Positions 50,425 through 58,477 of a stretch of 64,000 nt of DNA are shown here, piece by piece. Position 1 is the first letter of the stretch. Each line of letters starts with the position of its first letter. The translations under genes and the position numbers were made by a program. The stretch covers positions 826,001 through 890,000 of the forward strand of contig NC_015520.1 of assembly GCF_000213255.1 (NCBI RefSeq). The letters run 5' to 3'. The notes beneath the pieces were generated by a model. That model saw only the letters and a program-made list of their open reading frames with translations, had not been told where the DNA came from and ran no database searches. The stretch is from Mahella australiensis 50-1 BON. GTDB taxonomy: Bacteria; Bacillota; Clostridia; Mahellales; Mahellaceae.

Positions 50425-52074
50425 ATGCAAATGATAATATCTCTGATAGGAGGATTGGGCCTTTTTCTTTATGGCATGAAGATGCTTGGGGAAGGTCTGG
50501 AAAAGGCTGCTGGTAATCGCCTTAAACGGCTTATCGAAGTACTGACCACCAATCGCTTTATGGGTGTATTGATAGGAACCGCAGTTAGTGCCATAATACA
50601 GAGCAGCAGCGCTACTACTGTTATGGTAGTGGGGTTTGTAAATGCAGGGCTAATGACCCTTATGCAGGCGACGGGTGTTATAATGGGAGCCAATATAGGC
50701 ACCACGGTTACAGCTCAGCTTATAGCTTTTAAGTTGACCGCTATAGCTCCTATAGCCATAGCAATAGGAGTGGGATTTATATTCTTTGCTCCTAAAAAGT
50801 CATTAAAACATTTGGGAGAGATAATAGCGGGCTTTGGCATATTGTTTATAGGGATGGATATTATGAGCGAGTCAATGTCACCGCTCAGATCAAATGAACA
50901 ATTTATAAGCTTTCTGCTCAATTTTAAAAATCCGTTATATGGTATAACCGCCGGTGCTATTTTTACAGGTATAATACAGAGCAGTAGCGCATCTATAGGT
51001 ATATTGCAGGCTATGGCGTTCCAGGGCATAGTGGGTCTGGATGTAGCCTTGCCCATACTATTCGGTATGAATATAGGTACATGTATTACAGCTTTGTTGG
51101 CTAGCATAGGTACATCGGTTACTGCTAAACGCGCGGCTATAGTTCATCTAACTTTTAATATAATAGGCACTATTGCGTTTTTACTTATAATACAATTTAT
51201 ACCGTTTACTGAATTGATTCAATCGCTATCGCCTGGCAATGTGGCCCGACAAATAGCCAATGCTCATACTATCTTTAATATCGTCAATACGATTTTACTT
51301 TTTCCGTTTGCTGAACAGTTGGTGAATATAGCTTCACGGGTGATACCCAGCAAACCAGAATATATATCGGAAAAACGATTTGAGTATCTTGATCAGCGCA
51401 TATTGGAGACACCTGCTGTGGCCGTAGTACAAATAATGAAAGAGGTAGGCAGGATGGCTGACCTGGCCATAAGAAATATTGAACTTTCTATGAGCATATT
51501 CTTTGATTTTGATGAGCAAGAGCAAAAGCTTATATATGAGAATGAGGAACTGATAAACTTTCTCAATCATGGGATAACGGAATACCTTGTGAATTTATCT
51601 AATATATCGCTTAACGAGGAGCAAGCGGGAGAAATATCCGGGCTATTTCATACAGTAAATGATTTGGAAAGAGTGGGAGATCATGCGGAAAACCTCGCCG
51701 AACTGGCTGAATATAAGGAGGAAAACAGATTAGAATTTTCCAATATGGCCATATCGGAATTGGAAGGGTTATATGATAAAGTGCTTGGAATATTAAAAGA
51801 TTCTGTATATGCATTAAAAAATGATGATATGGTTATGGCTGCAAGTATAGAACAAAGGGAGGAAGAAGTGGATGATATGGTTAAGAATTTCAGAGAGGCG
51901 CATATAGAGAGATTGAATAAGGGACAATGTCAGCCATCATCTGCGGTAATTTACCTCGACATGCTTAATAATTTGGAGCGTATATCCGATCATGCCGTTA
52001 ATATAGCGTTTTCTGTGCTCGAGCATAGTGGAAAATATAACAAATTAACAATTATAGCTGGACAGGAGGATTAA
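50425..52074 (+). CDS. Na+/phosphate cotransporter family protein (NptA/PhoU-fused)
   Basis: This 549-residue protein has an N-terminal membrane half made of two related Na_Pi_cotrans repeats. Each contains the 'QSSSATT/QSSSASI' signature ('GTAVSAIIQSSSATTVMVVGFVNAG', 'GAIFTGIIQSSSASIGILQAMAFQG'). From about residue 335 a cytoplasmic PhoU-like helical domain follows, with 'HTVNDLERVGDHAENLAEL' and 'LDMLNNLERISDHAVNIAF'. It probably imports phosphate with Na+. The Na+ gradient could come from the pyrophosphatase encoded upstream. ATG 50425 follows GGGAAG. Confidence 0.92.
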   Translation: MQMIISLIGGLGLFLYGMKMLGEGLEKAAGNRLKRLIEVLTTNRFMGVLIGTAVSAIIQSSSATTVMVVGFVNAGLMTLMQATGVIMGANIGTTVTAQLIAFKLTAIAPIAIAIGVGFIFFAPKKSLKHLGEIIAGFGILFIGMDIMSESMSPLRSNEQFISFLLNFKNPLYGITAGAIFTGIIQSSSASIGILQAMAFQGIVGLDVALPILFGMNIGTCITALLASIGTSVTAKRAAIVHLTFNIIGTIAFLLIIQFIPFTELIQSLSPGNVARQIANAHTIFNIVNTILLFPFAEQLVNIASRVIPSKPEYISEKRFEYLDQRILETPAVAVVQIMKEVGRMADLAIRNIELSMSIFFDFDEQEQKLIYENEELINFLNHGITEYLVNLSNISLNEEQAGEISGLFHTVNDLERVGDHAENLAELAEYKEENRLEFSNMAISELEGLYDKVLGILKDSVYALKNDDMVMAASIEQREEEVDDMVKNFREAHIERLNKGQCQPSSAVIYLDMLNNLERISDHAVNIAFSVLEHSGKYNKLTIIAGQED

Positions 52075-52077
52075 TAT

Positions 52078-53043
52078 ATGAATGAAAAGTACATAGCTGG
52101 TATAGACTTGGGAGGTACCACTATACAAACGGTATTGACCGATGAAAACTATAATATTGTAACAAAATATAAGAGCGATACTTTGGCTAAAGAAGGACCG
52201 GATGCTGTCATAGAACGTATGATGGATGCCATAGACCATGTGTTGGAAGAATCCAAGCTGAGTAAGGAAGACCTATTGGGTATAGGTCTGGGTATACCGG
52301 GTCTTATGGATATAGAAAAAGGAATATCATTATTTGCCGGCAATCTCAGCTGGGAGAATATACAGGTAGTGCAACCTTTTAAAGACAGATTCAATGTGCC
52401 TGTATATATGGACAATGATGTAAGAGTAAATGCGCTTGGTGAATGGTATTTTGGAGCTGGGCGTGGCGTAAAGAACATGGTATTGATTACCCTTGGAACC
52501 GGTGTGGGAGCAGGTATAATAATAGATGGCAAAATGCTACGCGGTCCACAGTCAGCAGCAGGCGAGGTAGGTCATATGATCATAGTAGAGGATGGCCCTG
52601 CCTGTACATGTGGTAGCCGTGGGTGTCTGGAGGTATTTGCGTCGGCTACCGGGATGATGCGGCGCTGCAAAGAGTTGATGTTGGAGAATCGCGATAGCCT
52701 ATTGTGGCAGATGTGTGACGGTGATATAGATAAAGTGAGAACACATATGATAGATAAAGCCCATGACCAAGGCGACAAAGTAGGGCGACAGGTAATGGCC
52801 GAAACAGCCTATTATCTTGGTATAGGACTGACCAATGTAGTGAATATATTCAATCCTGAGTTGGTGGTCATAGGAGGAGGAGTTTCCAAAGCTGGCGAAC
52901 GATTGCTAGGACCCGCCAGAGACTTTGTGAATAAGCGGGCAATGGTGGTACAGCGGCAGCATTACAAGCTTGTGGCGGCGCAGATGCTGGATGAAGCAGG
53001 CATGTTGGGTGCATGTACATTGGCGAAAGAAAATTTACCATAA
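52078..53043 (+). CDS. ROK-family sugar kinase (glucokinase-like)
   Basis: This 321-residue kinase has the ATP-binding start 'YIAGIDLGGTTIQTVLTDENYNI', 'GLGIPGLMD', 'VPVYMDNDVRVNALGEWYFGAGRG', 'ITLGTGVGAGIIIDGKMLRG' and the ROK zinc site 'CTCGSRGCLEVFAS'. 'GEVGHMII' carries the zinc-binding His. It matches ROK glucokinases (GlcK type) rather than NagC-type repressors because no DNA-binding domain is present. It starts 3 bases after the transporter gene, and a strong terminator follows. Confidence 0.92.
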   Translation: MNEKYIAGIDLGGTTIQTVLTDENYNIVTKYKSDTLAKEGPDAVIERMMDAIDHVLEESKLSKEDLLGIGLGIPGLMDIEKGISLFAGNLSWENIQVVQPFKDRFNVPVYMDNDVRVNALGEWYFGAGRGVKNMVLITLGTGVGAGIIIDGKMLRGPQSAAGEVGHMIIVEDGPACTCGSRGCLEVFASATGMMRRCKELMLENRDSLLWQMCDGDIDKVRTHMIDKAHDQGDKVGRQVMAETAYYLGIGLTNVVNIFNPELVVIGGGVSKAGERLLGPARDFVNKRAMVVQRQHYKLVAAQMLDEAGMLGACTLAKENLP

Positions 53044-53056
53044 TTTATCAAGAATT

Positions 53057-53103
53057 AAAAGCCTCTTTTCAGCCAAACTATAGTTGAAAAGAGGCTTTTA
53101 CTT
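53057..53103 (+). terminator. Strong terminator after the ROK kinase gene
   Basis: AAAAGCCTCTTTTCA (53057-53071) pairs perfectly over 15 bp with TGAAAAGAGGCTTTT (53085-53099). Both flanks are A/T runs, so it could end transcripts from either side. Confidence 0.9.
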
Positions 53104-53123
53104 TTAATTTAAAGGTGTGATAT

Positions 53124-53663
53124 ATGAAAAAGAGTAAGGATATTATCGGAGCGCAGGCTTATGATGCACATAGCGGTGGTAGGATCGGTGTTATATCAGC
53201 CGTATTATACAATATAAATGAGCCGGTATGGTTTATAATAGAGACAACCGATGGCAGAGAAATGGCGGTATTTTTTGAAGATCTGGAGATAGGTGTCGAT
53301 AACAGCATAATCATCGATTCTTCTAAGATACGCAGTGTTAAGGATATCGATGTGACTTCATTGCATAAGATTCCAGATGATGAACCTTTGCCAGTTATTA
53401 CAGGAGAAGGGCGGTATGTGGGCCGTATAAGCGATATACTATTGGACGTAAATAAAAAGCGGGTAGATGGCGTGGAAATATCGGCAAGCTTGGTTGATGA
53501 TATCATAAAAGGTAGAAATATACTTCTACTAACAGGTAATGAAATATCCGATGGCAAAGGGATGAAAATACCTGAATGGGAGTACAATAATGTATATGAA
53601 GGCGGAAAGGGATTAAAGAAACTTTTAGGCTTTCAAAACAGTGAAAAAATTAGAAAGGAGTAA
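53124..53663 (+). CDS. PRC-barrel domain protein
   Basis: This 179-residue soluble protein has two PRC-barrel-like modules: residues 5-80 ('IGAQAYDAHSGGRIGVISAVLYN') and 88-150 ('LPVITGEGRYVGRISDILLDVNKKRVDGVEIS'). PRC barrels bind partners in RNA processing (RimM) and photosynthesis; this class (YlmC/YrrD-like) in Firmicutes has no settled function. It is followed by a tiny YtxH-type gene and a permease gene, a grouping often seen near alanyl-tRNA synthetase in Clostridia. Start follows AAAGGTGTG. Confidence 0.8.
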   Translation: MKKSKDIIGAQAYDAHSGGRIGVISAVLYNINEPVWFIIETTDGREMAVFFEDLEIGVDNSIIIDSSKIRSVKDIDVTSLHKIPDDEPLPVITGEGRYVGRISDILLDVNKKRVDGVEISASLVDDIIKGRNILLLTGNEISDGKGMKIPEWEYNNVYEGGKGLKKLLGFQNSEKIRKE

Positions 53664-53668
53664 CATAT

Positions 53669-53842
53669 ATGGGCAATAAGTACTTTAGAGGCTTTATGAT
53701 GGGCGCTATGATAGGGGTAGCAGCCGGTATGGTAATACTACCGCAACTCAATGCATCTACCAGAAAGCGCATAGCGCAAACTAGCCGAAAAATGGTAAAT
53801 AAAGCGGGTGATACCGTAGGCGATATGATGGATATGGAATGA
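53669..53842 (+). CDS. Small YtxH-like membrane protein
   Basis: This 57-residue protein has one N-terminal glycine/alanine-rich hydrophobic segment ('GFMMGAMIGVAAGMVIL') followed by a basic amphipathic stretch ('NASTRKRIAQTSRKMVNKAGDTVGDMMDME'), which is the YtxH pattern. Such proteins are often stress-related, but the role is unknown. It has a strong AGAAAGGAG site 8 bases before its ATG and lies 5 bases after the PRC-barrel gene. Confidence 0.7.
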   Translation: MGNKYFRGFMMGAMIGVAAGMVILPQLNASTRKRIAQTSRKMVNKAGDTVGDMMDME

Positions 53843-53855
53843 CGATGGGAGTTAC

Positions 53856-54911
53856 ATGGGCATAAAGGTAGAAAAACGCCACTTATGGCTTATCTTATTA
53901 ATATTGGCAGTTATAGTCGCTGCTTTGTTGCTATTCAACTTAAGGGCCAAATTGCTTGCAATATTACGGCCCTTTTTTATAGCTTTTTTAGTGGCGTATA
54001 TACTCAACCCAGCGGTCAACAAACTGCAGTTGAAAATGCCGAGGATTGTGGCCATTATGCTGGTGTATATTTTAATATTGATTTTGATATTGTTATTCGT
54101 ATCGTTTCTCTTGCCAAAAATTATATCCGAAATTATGGGCCTAATTGATATTTTGCCTGGCTATATACAGCAATTTCAAGATACAGCTAGCAAAATGCAA
54201 TATGCTATGGACGGAGCAGGTATACCACAAAGCATAAAAGAGGCTTTATTATCTATAGGAGACGATATGGAAGAGACAATTAAAGACATTGCCCATAATA
54301 TGGGACGTTCTGTAATCGGCATCTTGTCCGTTTCTGTAAGCCTTATAATAGTGCCGATTATAGCCTTTTATTTTTTGAAGGATGCCGATTATTTTAAAAA
54401 TGCATCCGTTCAGCTTATTCCTATAAGAGCGCGTGAAAATGTGCTGCGTATAGCCCGCGACACAAACCGTGTATTAAATCGTTTTATTCGAGGGCAATTA
54501 TTAATAGCTGCCATAGTGGGATTGTTATCGTCTATAGGGTTAACTATAGTGGGTGTGGATTATGGAATCATCTTCGGACTATTGTTGGGACTATTCGATG
54601 TAATACCATATTTCGGCCCTGTTATAGGCTCAATACCTGCTCTGATCTTTGCGTTGATGGAATCCAGGACCATATTCTTTTTGGCCTTGTTGGTCATAGT
54701 TATAGTCCAACAAATGGAAAGCAGTATAATTACGCCTAAAATAATAGGCGACAGCGTTGGGCTGCATCCGGTGTATGTTATATTATTTTTGCTTATAGGT
54801 GGCAGTTTCTTTGGCATAATGGGCATGCTGCTGGCAGTACCTACAGCACTGATACTGAGGATATTATTTTCTCATATAATAGATGCCATTACCGGTTCTA
54901 TAATAAAATAA
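53856..54911 (+). CDS. AI-2E family (PerM/YtvI-type) membrane permease
   Basis: This 351-residue protein has about eight membrane helices and the family features: an N-terminal pair ('LAILRPFFIAFLVAYILNPAVNKLQ'), a cytoplasmic/extracytoplasmic helical insert, then 'VVPIIAFYFLKDAD', 'FIRGQLLIAAIVGLLSSIGL', 'GLFDVIPYFGPVIGSIPALIFA' and 'IITPKIIGDSVGLHPVYVIL'. Members include AI-2 exporters and Na+/H+ antiporters; the substrate cannot be told. It starts 13 bases after the YtxH-like gene and ends before a convergent gene. Confidence 0.88.
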   Translation: MGIKVEKRHLWLILLILAVIVAALLLFNLRAKLLAILRPFFIAFLVAYILNPAVNKLQLKMPRIVAIMLVYILILILILLFVSFLLPKIISEIMGLIDILPGYIQQFQDTASKMQYAMDGAGIPQSIKEALLSIGDDMEETIKDIAHNMGRSVIGILSVSVSLIIVPIIAFYFLKDADYFKNASVQLIPIRARENVLRIARDTNRVLNRFIRGQLLIAAIVGLLSSIGLTIVGVDYGIIFGLLLGLFDVIPYFGPVIGSIPALIFALMESRTIFFLALLVIVIVQQMESSIITPKIIGDSVGLHPVYVILFLLIGGSFFGIMGMLLAVPTALILRILFSHIIDAITGSIIK

Positions 54912-54945
54912 TGCCGGTATCTTATATTTATGCCAGGTACCGGCA
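54912..54945. terminator. Hairpin between convergent genes
   Basis: TGCCGGTA (54912-54919) pairs with TACCGGCA (54938-54945) in the gap between the permease gene (+) and the secreted-protein gene (-). T-runs are weak, so termination strength is uncertain. Confidence 0.5.
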
Positions 54946-54972
54946 AGTTAAATGCTATTTGCTTTCAGCGGC

Positions 54973-55518
54973 TTATTCGACGTATATATAACCCGTTGTT
55001 GTAGAATTTATGTCTGCTTGGCCGTTGTCTAAAACATAGTGATAAGTCGTCACCCTATAGTATTTTTGAGGGCTAACGCTTTTATAATGCATGCTTATAG
55101 CCGTGTCGCTATTATATTCGGCATAACTCTCACTGCCAATAGTAACCCATTTATAACCGTCCCACATCTGGAAATAGAGATTATAAGACACCTTATCCAC
55201 CACTTTATTGGCTATGCTCTCGCCCACAGCTTTAAGAACATAGGCGCCGGGTTGTTGCATAATCATACTTCTGCAGGCCAATAAATAACCGGCATCGCTT
55301 GTTCCGACACTGTAAGAATTTGCTTGTTGCAAAATTCCAGATCCATAATGATATCCTACGCCATAATCTGGATATTCTGAAGGAGTGCCTTCTGTAGGCA
55401 CTGCGGAATACGTGCGCGCCTTATCCAAAGGAGCCGCGTAAACGGTTGAGGTATACATCGGCATCAACAATAAAGTCATAACTAATACTGAGACAGTTAA
55501 ACACAACTTTTTACTCAT
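54973..55518 (-). CDS. Small secreted protein of unknown function
   Basis: This 181-residue protein has a clear signal peptide: basic 'MSKKLCL', a hydrophobic core and a likely cut near 'VYAAPLDKA' (about residue 29). The mature part is rich in Tyr, Ser and Gly, with beta-strand-like segments ('YHYGSGILQQANSYSVGTSDAGYLLACRSMI', 'VDKVSYNLYFQMWDGYKWVTIGSESYAEY', 'KYYRVTTYHYVLDNG'). I do not recognise a family; the second half resembles small extracellular beta-sandwich proteins. It is the only clear minus-strand gene in the window and has a GGAGGTAAT ribosome site. It may be acquired or regulated separately. Confidence 0.75.
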   Translation of the reverse strand: MSKKLCLTVSVLVMTLLLMPMYTSTVYAAPLDKARTYSAVPTEGTPSEYPDYGVGYHYGSGILQQANSYSVGTSDAGYLLACRSMIMQQPGAYVLKAVGESIANKVVDKVSYNLYFQMWDGYKWVTIGSESYAEYNSDTAISMHYKSVSPQKYYRVTTYHYVLDNGQADINSTTTGYIYVE

Positions 55519-55774
55519 ACTATTACCTCCGTTTCATTTTTATGTATTTATAACCCAATTGTCACCACTCAAATCTCTTATACTAATGATTCTTCTAGGT
55601 CATGATATCATCCCCCGTTCTCCTCTTTATATAAGACTATTCTATACCGTAAAAGTTGCATTTTTTAAAAAATATTTTTATTATCAATCAAACCATATTA
55701 GCGTTAATAGAAGGAGATATTAATATTTTGTCGAATATATAATTAGGTAAGCATGAGAGAAGGTGTAAAAGATC

Positions 55775-56332
55775 GTGGCCAATAAAAATAAATCCAGCGG
55801 CGTGAAACTTTTTAATGAGTTGATGCCTCTTATATATAGAGAGTTATATAGCTTTATTTATGCTATAGTGAGGAACAAGGCTATGGCGGATGATATTATG
55901 CAGAATACTATGATGAAGGCCTATAATAAAATCGATGACCTCAGGGACCCTGATAAGTTCAAGGCATGGGTATTTTCTATCGCTAAGAGGGAGGCTATAA
56001 GCGCATTGAGGATGCACGAAAGGGAGACCATGACTGAAATGCTGGATGATAATACAGATTATGGATATGACTTTGCTTTACCTGAAAATATAATATTGGA
56101 TGATGAGATCAAAACTTATATAGCGAATATCATAAATGATTTACCGCCTAATTATAGGGAAGTGATAATATTGAGATATTGGTCAGAGCTTTCTTTTGAA
56201 GAAATAGCTAAGGTATTGAATATAAACTATAATACCGCAAAAAGTCGCCATTACAGGGCTAAGCGGATTATACACGCTGAGATTGTAAATTATTTGAAAG
56301 ATGAATCGGAACTAAAAGGGGAAAGGGGGTAG
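55775..56332 (+). CDS. ECF-type RNA polymerase sigma factor
   Basis: This 185-residue sigma factor has region 2 ('NKAMADDIMQNTMMKAYNKIDDLRDPDKFKAWVFSIAKREAIS') and region 4 ('LPPNYREVIILRYWSELSFEEIAKVLNINYNTAKSRHYRAKRII') with no region 3, as in SigV/SigW-like ECF factors. It is probably held inactive by the membrane protein encoded 4 bases downstream. The start used is GTG after GAGAAGGTG. It faces away from the secreted-protein gene, with about 256 bases between them. Confidence 0.92.
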   Translation: MANKNKSSGVKLFNELMPLIYRELYSFIYAIVRNKAMADDIMQNTMMKAYNKIDDLRDPDKFKAWVFSIAKREAISALRMHERETMTEMLDDNTDYGYDFALPENIILDDEIKTYIANIINDLPPNYREVIILRYWSELSFEEIAKVLNINYNTAKSRHYRAKRIIHAEIVNYLKDESELKGERG

Positions 56333-56336
56333 CCCG

Positions 56337-57134
56337 ATGGATAAGATGGATGATATTTTAAAAGACGTACTTCACAGCAAAGCCGACATGATAAAAGGCT
56401 TAGGCGATATAGAGGTACCCGATTACCAAGAGTTTATGGATAAGCTGGCGCACGATGAAGCATCACGTTTGCGCGTTATCGACCTCGCTGATGCGAAGAA
56501 ACGAAATGATAAACATAAAGGTAGACGAACTGCAAAAAAGGCTATAGCGGTGGCGGCCTGCATCGTGATACTGTCGCTGGTCTTATCTATGGCGGCCAGT
56601 ATGCCGACAGCTCAAGCCTTTAAGTTCAATATTGTAAAGACCTTAATGGAAATAAAGGATGGCTTTTTGTCCATAACCCAGTCGGATATAGATAATGATG
56701 CAGATATACCCGATAAGGAGAGCGACCAAGCGGATGCCGGCGATATAGCTGATAATGCCAAGGCCGATCTAAAACACAAGGCGTTGATACCGTCATATAT
56801 ACCGTCTGGTTACACATTAAAGGCTATAGATGAAAAACCTATGGTTGGCAGCGACTATATAATCAAGCAGTCCTATGCAAACGATCGGAACGGGCAGATA
56901 AGTATAATACAAATATCGAATATTAACGGTTTTGATGCTAATGCTCTTGTTGCTGATGCTTCGGGCAAAACAGTCAAAATAGGCAATGTGGATGTGATCC
57001 TGCTTTCTACAGGCAATGACAGCATATATGCCGTATGGCATGATGACAATATCCAATACGAAGTTACGGCCACAATATCCGAAAGCGATGCGATAAAAAT
57101 GATTGAATCTATGATACTGTCCGATGATAAATAG
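56337..57134 (+). CDS. Membrane anti-sigma factor-like protein (DUF4367)
   Basis: This 265-residue protein has a charged cytoplasmic N-terminus (about 1-64), one membrane helix (about 66-88) and an extracytoplasmic domain. The final ~100 residues ('ALIPSYIPSGYTLKAIDEKPMVGSDYIIKQSYAND') look like DUF4367, common in anti-sigma proteins next to ECF genes. It would restrain the sigma factor until an envelope signal. No zinc-finger anti-sigma motif (HxxxCxxC) is present. It starts in the gap after the sigma gene with AAAGGGGGTAG upstream. Confidence 0.8.
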   Translation: MDKMDDILKDVLHSKADMIKGLGDIEVPDYQEFMDKLAHDEASRLRVIDLADAKKRNDKHKGRRTAKKAIAVAACIVILSLVLSMAASMPTAQAFKFNIVKTLMEIKDGFLSITQSDIDNDADIPDKESDQADAGDIADNAKADLKHKALIPSYIPSGYTLKAIDEKPMVGSDYIIKQSYANDRNGQISIIQISNINGFDANALVADASGKTVKIGNVDVILLSTGNDSIYAVWHDDNIQYEVTATISESDAIKMIESMILSDDK

Positions 57135-57362
57135 ATCTAGGAATGGGCAGCGATGCCCGTTGCGACAGAAACCCTTTCGTTTTGTTACTGCTCAAAAGCC
57201 CGCTCAGCATATATTTCAAGCCTTATATCACGTAATGATTGCGTGCCTGCAATTCGTTTCAGTCACATAGCATGAATTCAAAGAGCAGTAATTTTTGGTT
57301 CACTATAAATATTATCTATGATATAATTCAACCTGTAATAACTTATATGGCGGTGGATAAAT
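57135..57362. other. Intergenic region with second repeat copy
   Basis: About 228 bases without a gene. It holds copy B of the dispersed repeat (57192-57260). The stretch at 57301-57325 contains a TATGATATAATTC segment, a possible -10 region for the dprA-topA-trmFO operon. Confidence 0.5.
57192..57260 (+). repeat. Dispersed intergenic repeat, copy B
   Basis: This copy aligns over 69 bp to 49990-50058 with about 8 mismatches and no gaps. The 16-bp left inverted arm found upstream of copy A is not seen here, so this copy is shorter or decayed. Both copies lie in gene-free gaps. Confidence 0.85.
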
Positions 57363-58463
57363 TTGACTTCTGAAGAATTGCATTGGATTTGGTTATCCAG
57401 CATAACAGGAATAGGCCCCAATCGCTTTTATGCATTGATAGAAGCGCTGGGCAGCGCATCAGATGTATGGGCGGCGTTATCATCTCCTTATAATCCCGAC
57501 GTAGAGGGTATGGGTACGCAGTTATGGAATATACTGCGACAATATAGGGACGAAAAATATATTGAAAAATTGATAGCTAATATTGAAAAAAATCGCATTG
57601 ATGTGCTTATGTCTACATCGCCGGATTATCCGAAAAACCTTAAGGAAACCTACAACCCACCTCCAACATTATATGTAAAAGGTAAGATAGATAATATTAA
57701 AGACGAGATGGCCGTGGCGGTAGTGGGCACCCGAAGGTGCAGCGCTTATGGTCGCACAGTGACCGGTAAACTTTGCTCGCAGGCGGCGGCTGCCGGCATT
57801 ACTATAGTCAGCGGTATGGCCCGTGGTATAGATGGATTGGCGCATAAGGCTGCCATGGATGCTGGAGGAAGGACCATAGCGGTGCTGGGCTGCGGTGTAG
57901 ATATGATATATCCGCCCGAGCATAAGCCTTTATATTACGATATAATATCGCATGGCGCAGTAATATCGGAATTTCCTCCTGGAATGGAGCCGCTTAAGGG
58001 TAACTTTCCCCAACGTAATAGGATCATAAGCGGTTTGTCGCTGGCTACTCTCGTTATAGAGGCTGGCAATACCAGCGGTGCTTTGATCACGGCTGATTTT
58101 GCGCTCGAGCAAGGCCGCGATGTTATGGCGGTTCCCGGCAATATAACCAGTCCCAACAGCATTGGCACCAATCGTCTTATAAAACAAGGCGCAAAACCGA
58201 TAACCGACGTACAGGATATATTGGAAGAGTTCGGCATCAAATTTACTGCAAATATTGCTGCCGGAGATGTAGCTATGAATCAACTGAATATAGAAGAGCA
58301 GCGTTTATTGAAATTCTTTCAGGATAGTCAGCCGGTAAGCGCGGAGGACCTGTGCGTTTTATCGAAAATGAGTGCTGCGAAGGTAAACGGAGTATTGACA
58401 TCTCTCGAAATAAAAGGCATAATAAAACAATTACCAGGAACACTATTTATAAAAAACGCATAA
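57363..58463 (+). CDS. dprA: DNA-processing protein DprA
   Basis: This 366-residue protein loads RecA onto incoming single-stranded DNA during transformation. A SAM-like helical N-terminus ('HWIWLSSITGIGPNRFYALIEALGS') precedes the Rossmann-like core with 'VAVVGTRRCSAYGRTV', 'IVSGMARGIDGLAHKAAMDAGGRTIAVLGCGVDMIYPPEH', 'SEFPPGMEPLKGNFPQRNRIISGLS' and 'EAGNTSGALITADFALEQGRDVMAVPGN'. A winged-helix C-terminus ends it. The start is TTG after GGCGGTGG. The order dprA-topA-trmFO is standard in Firmicutes. Confidence 0.96.
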   Translation: MTSEELHWIWLSSITGIGPNRFYALIEALGSASDVWAALSSPYNPDVEGMGTQLWNILRQYRDEKYIEKLIANIEKNRIDVLMSTSPDYPKNLKETYNPPPTLYVKGKIDNIKDEMAVAVVGTRRCSAYGRTVTGKLCSQAAAAGITIVSGMARGIDGLAHKAAMDAGGRTIAVLGCGVDMIYPPEHKPLYYDIISHGAVISEFPPGMEPLKGNFPQRNRIISGLSLATLVIEAGNTSGALITADFALEQGRDVMAVPGNITSPNSIGTNRLIKQGAKPITDVQDILEEFGIKFTANIAAGDVAMNQLNIEEQRLLKFFQDSQPVSAEDLCVLSKMSAAKVNGVLTSLEIKGIIKQLPGTLFIKNA

Positions 58464-58477
58464 AGGGGTGAATCGAT

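Noticed and set aside
49990-57260. CRISPR array
   Set aside because: Only two ~69-bp copies 7 kb apart and no spacer-repeat periodicity or cas genes.
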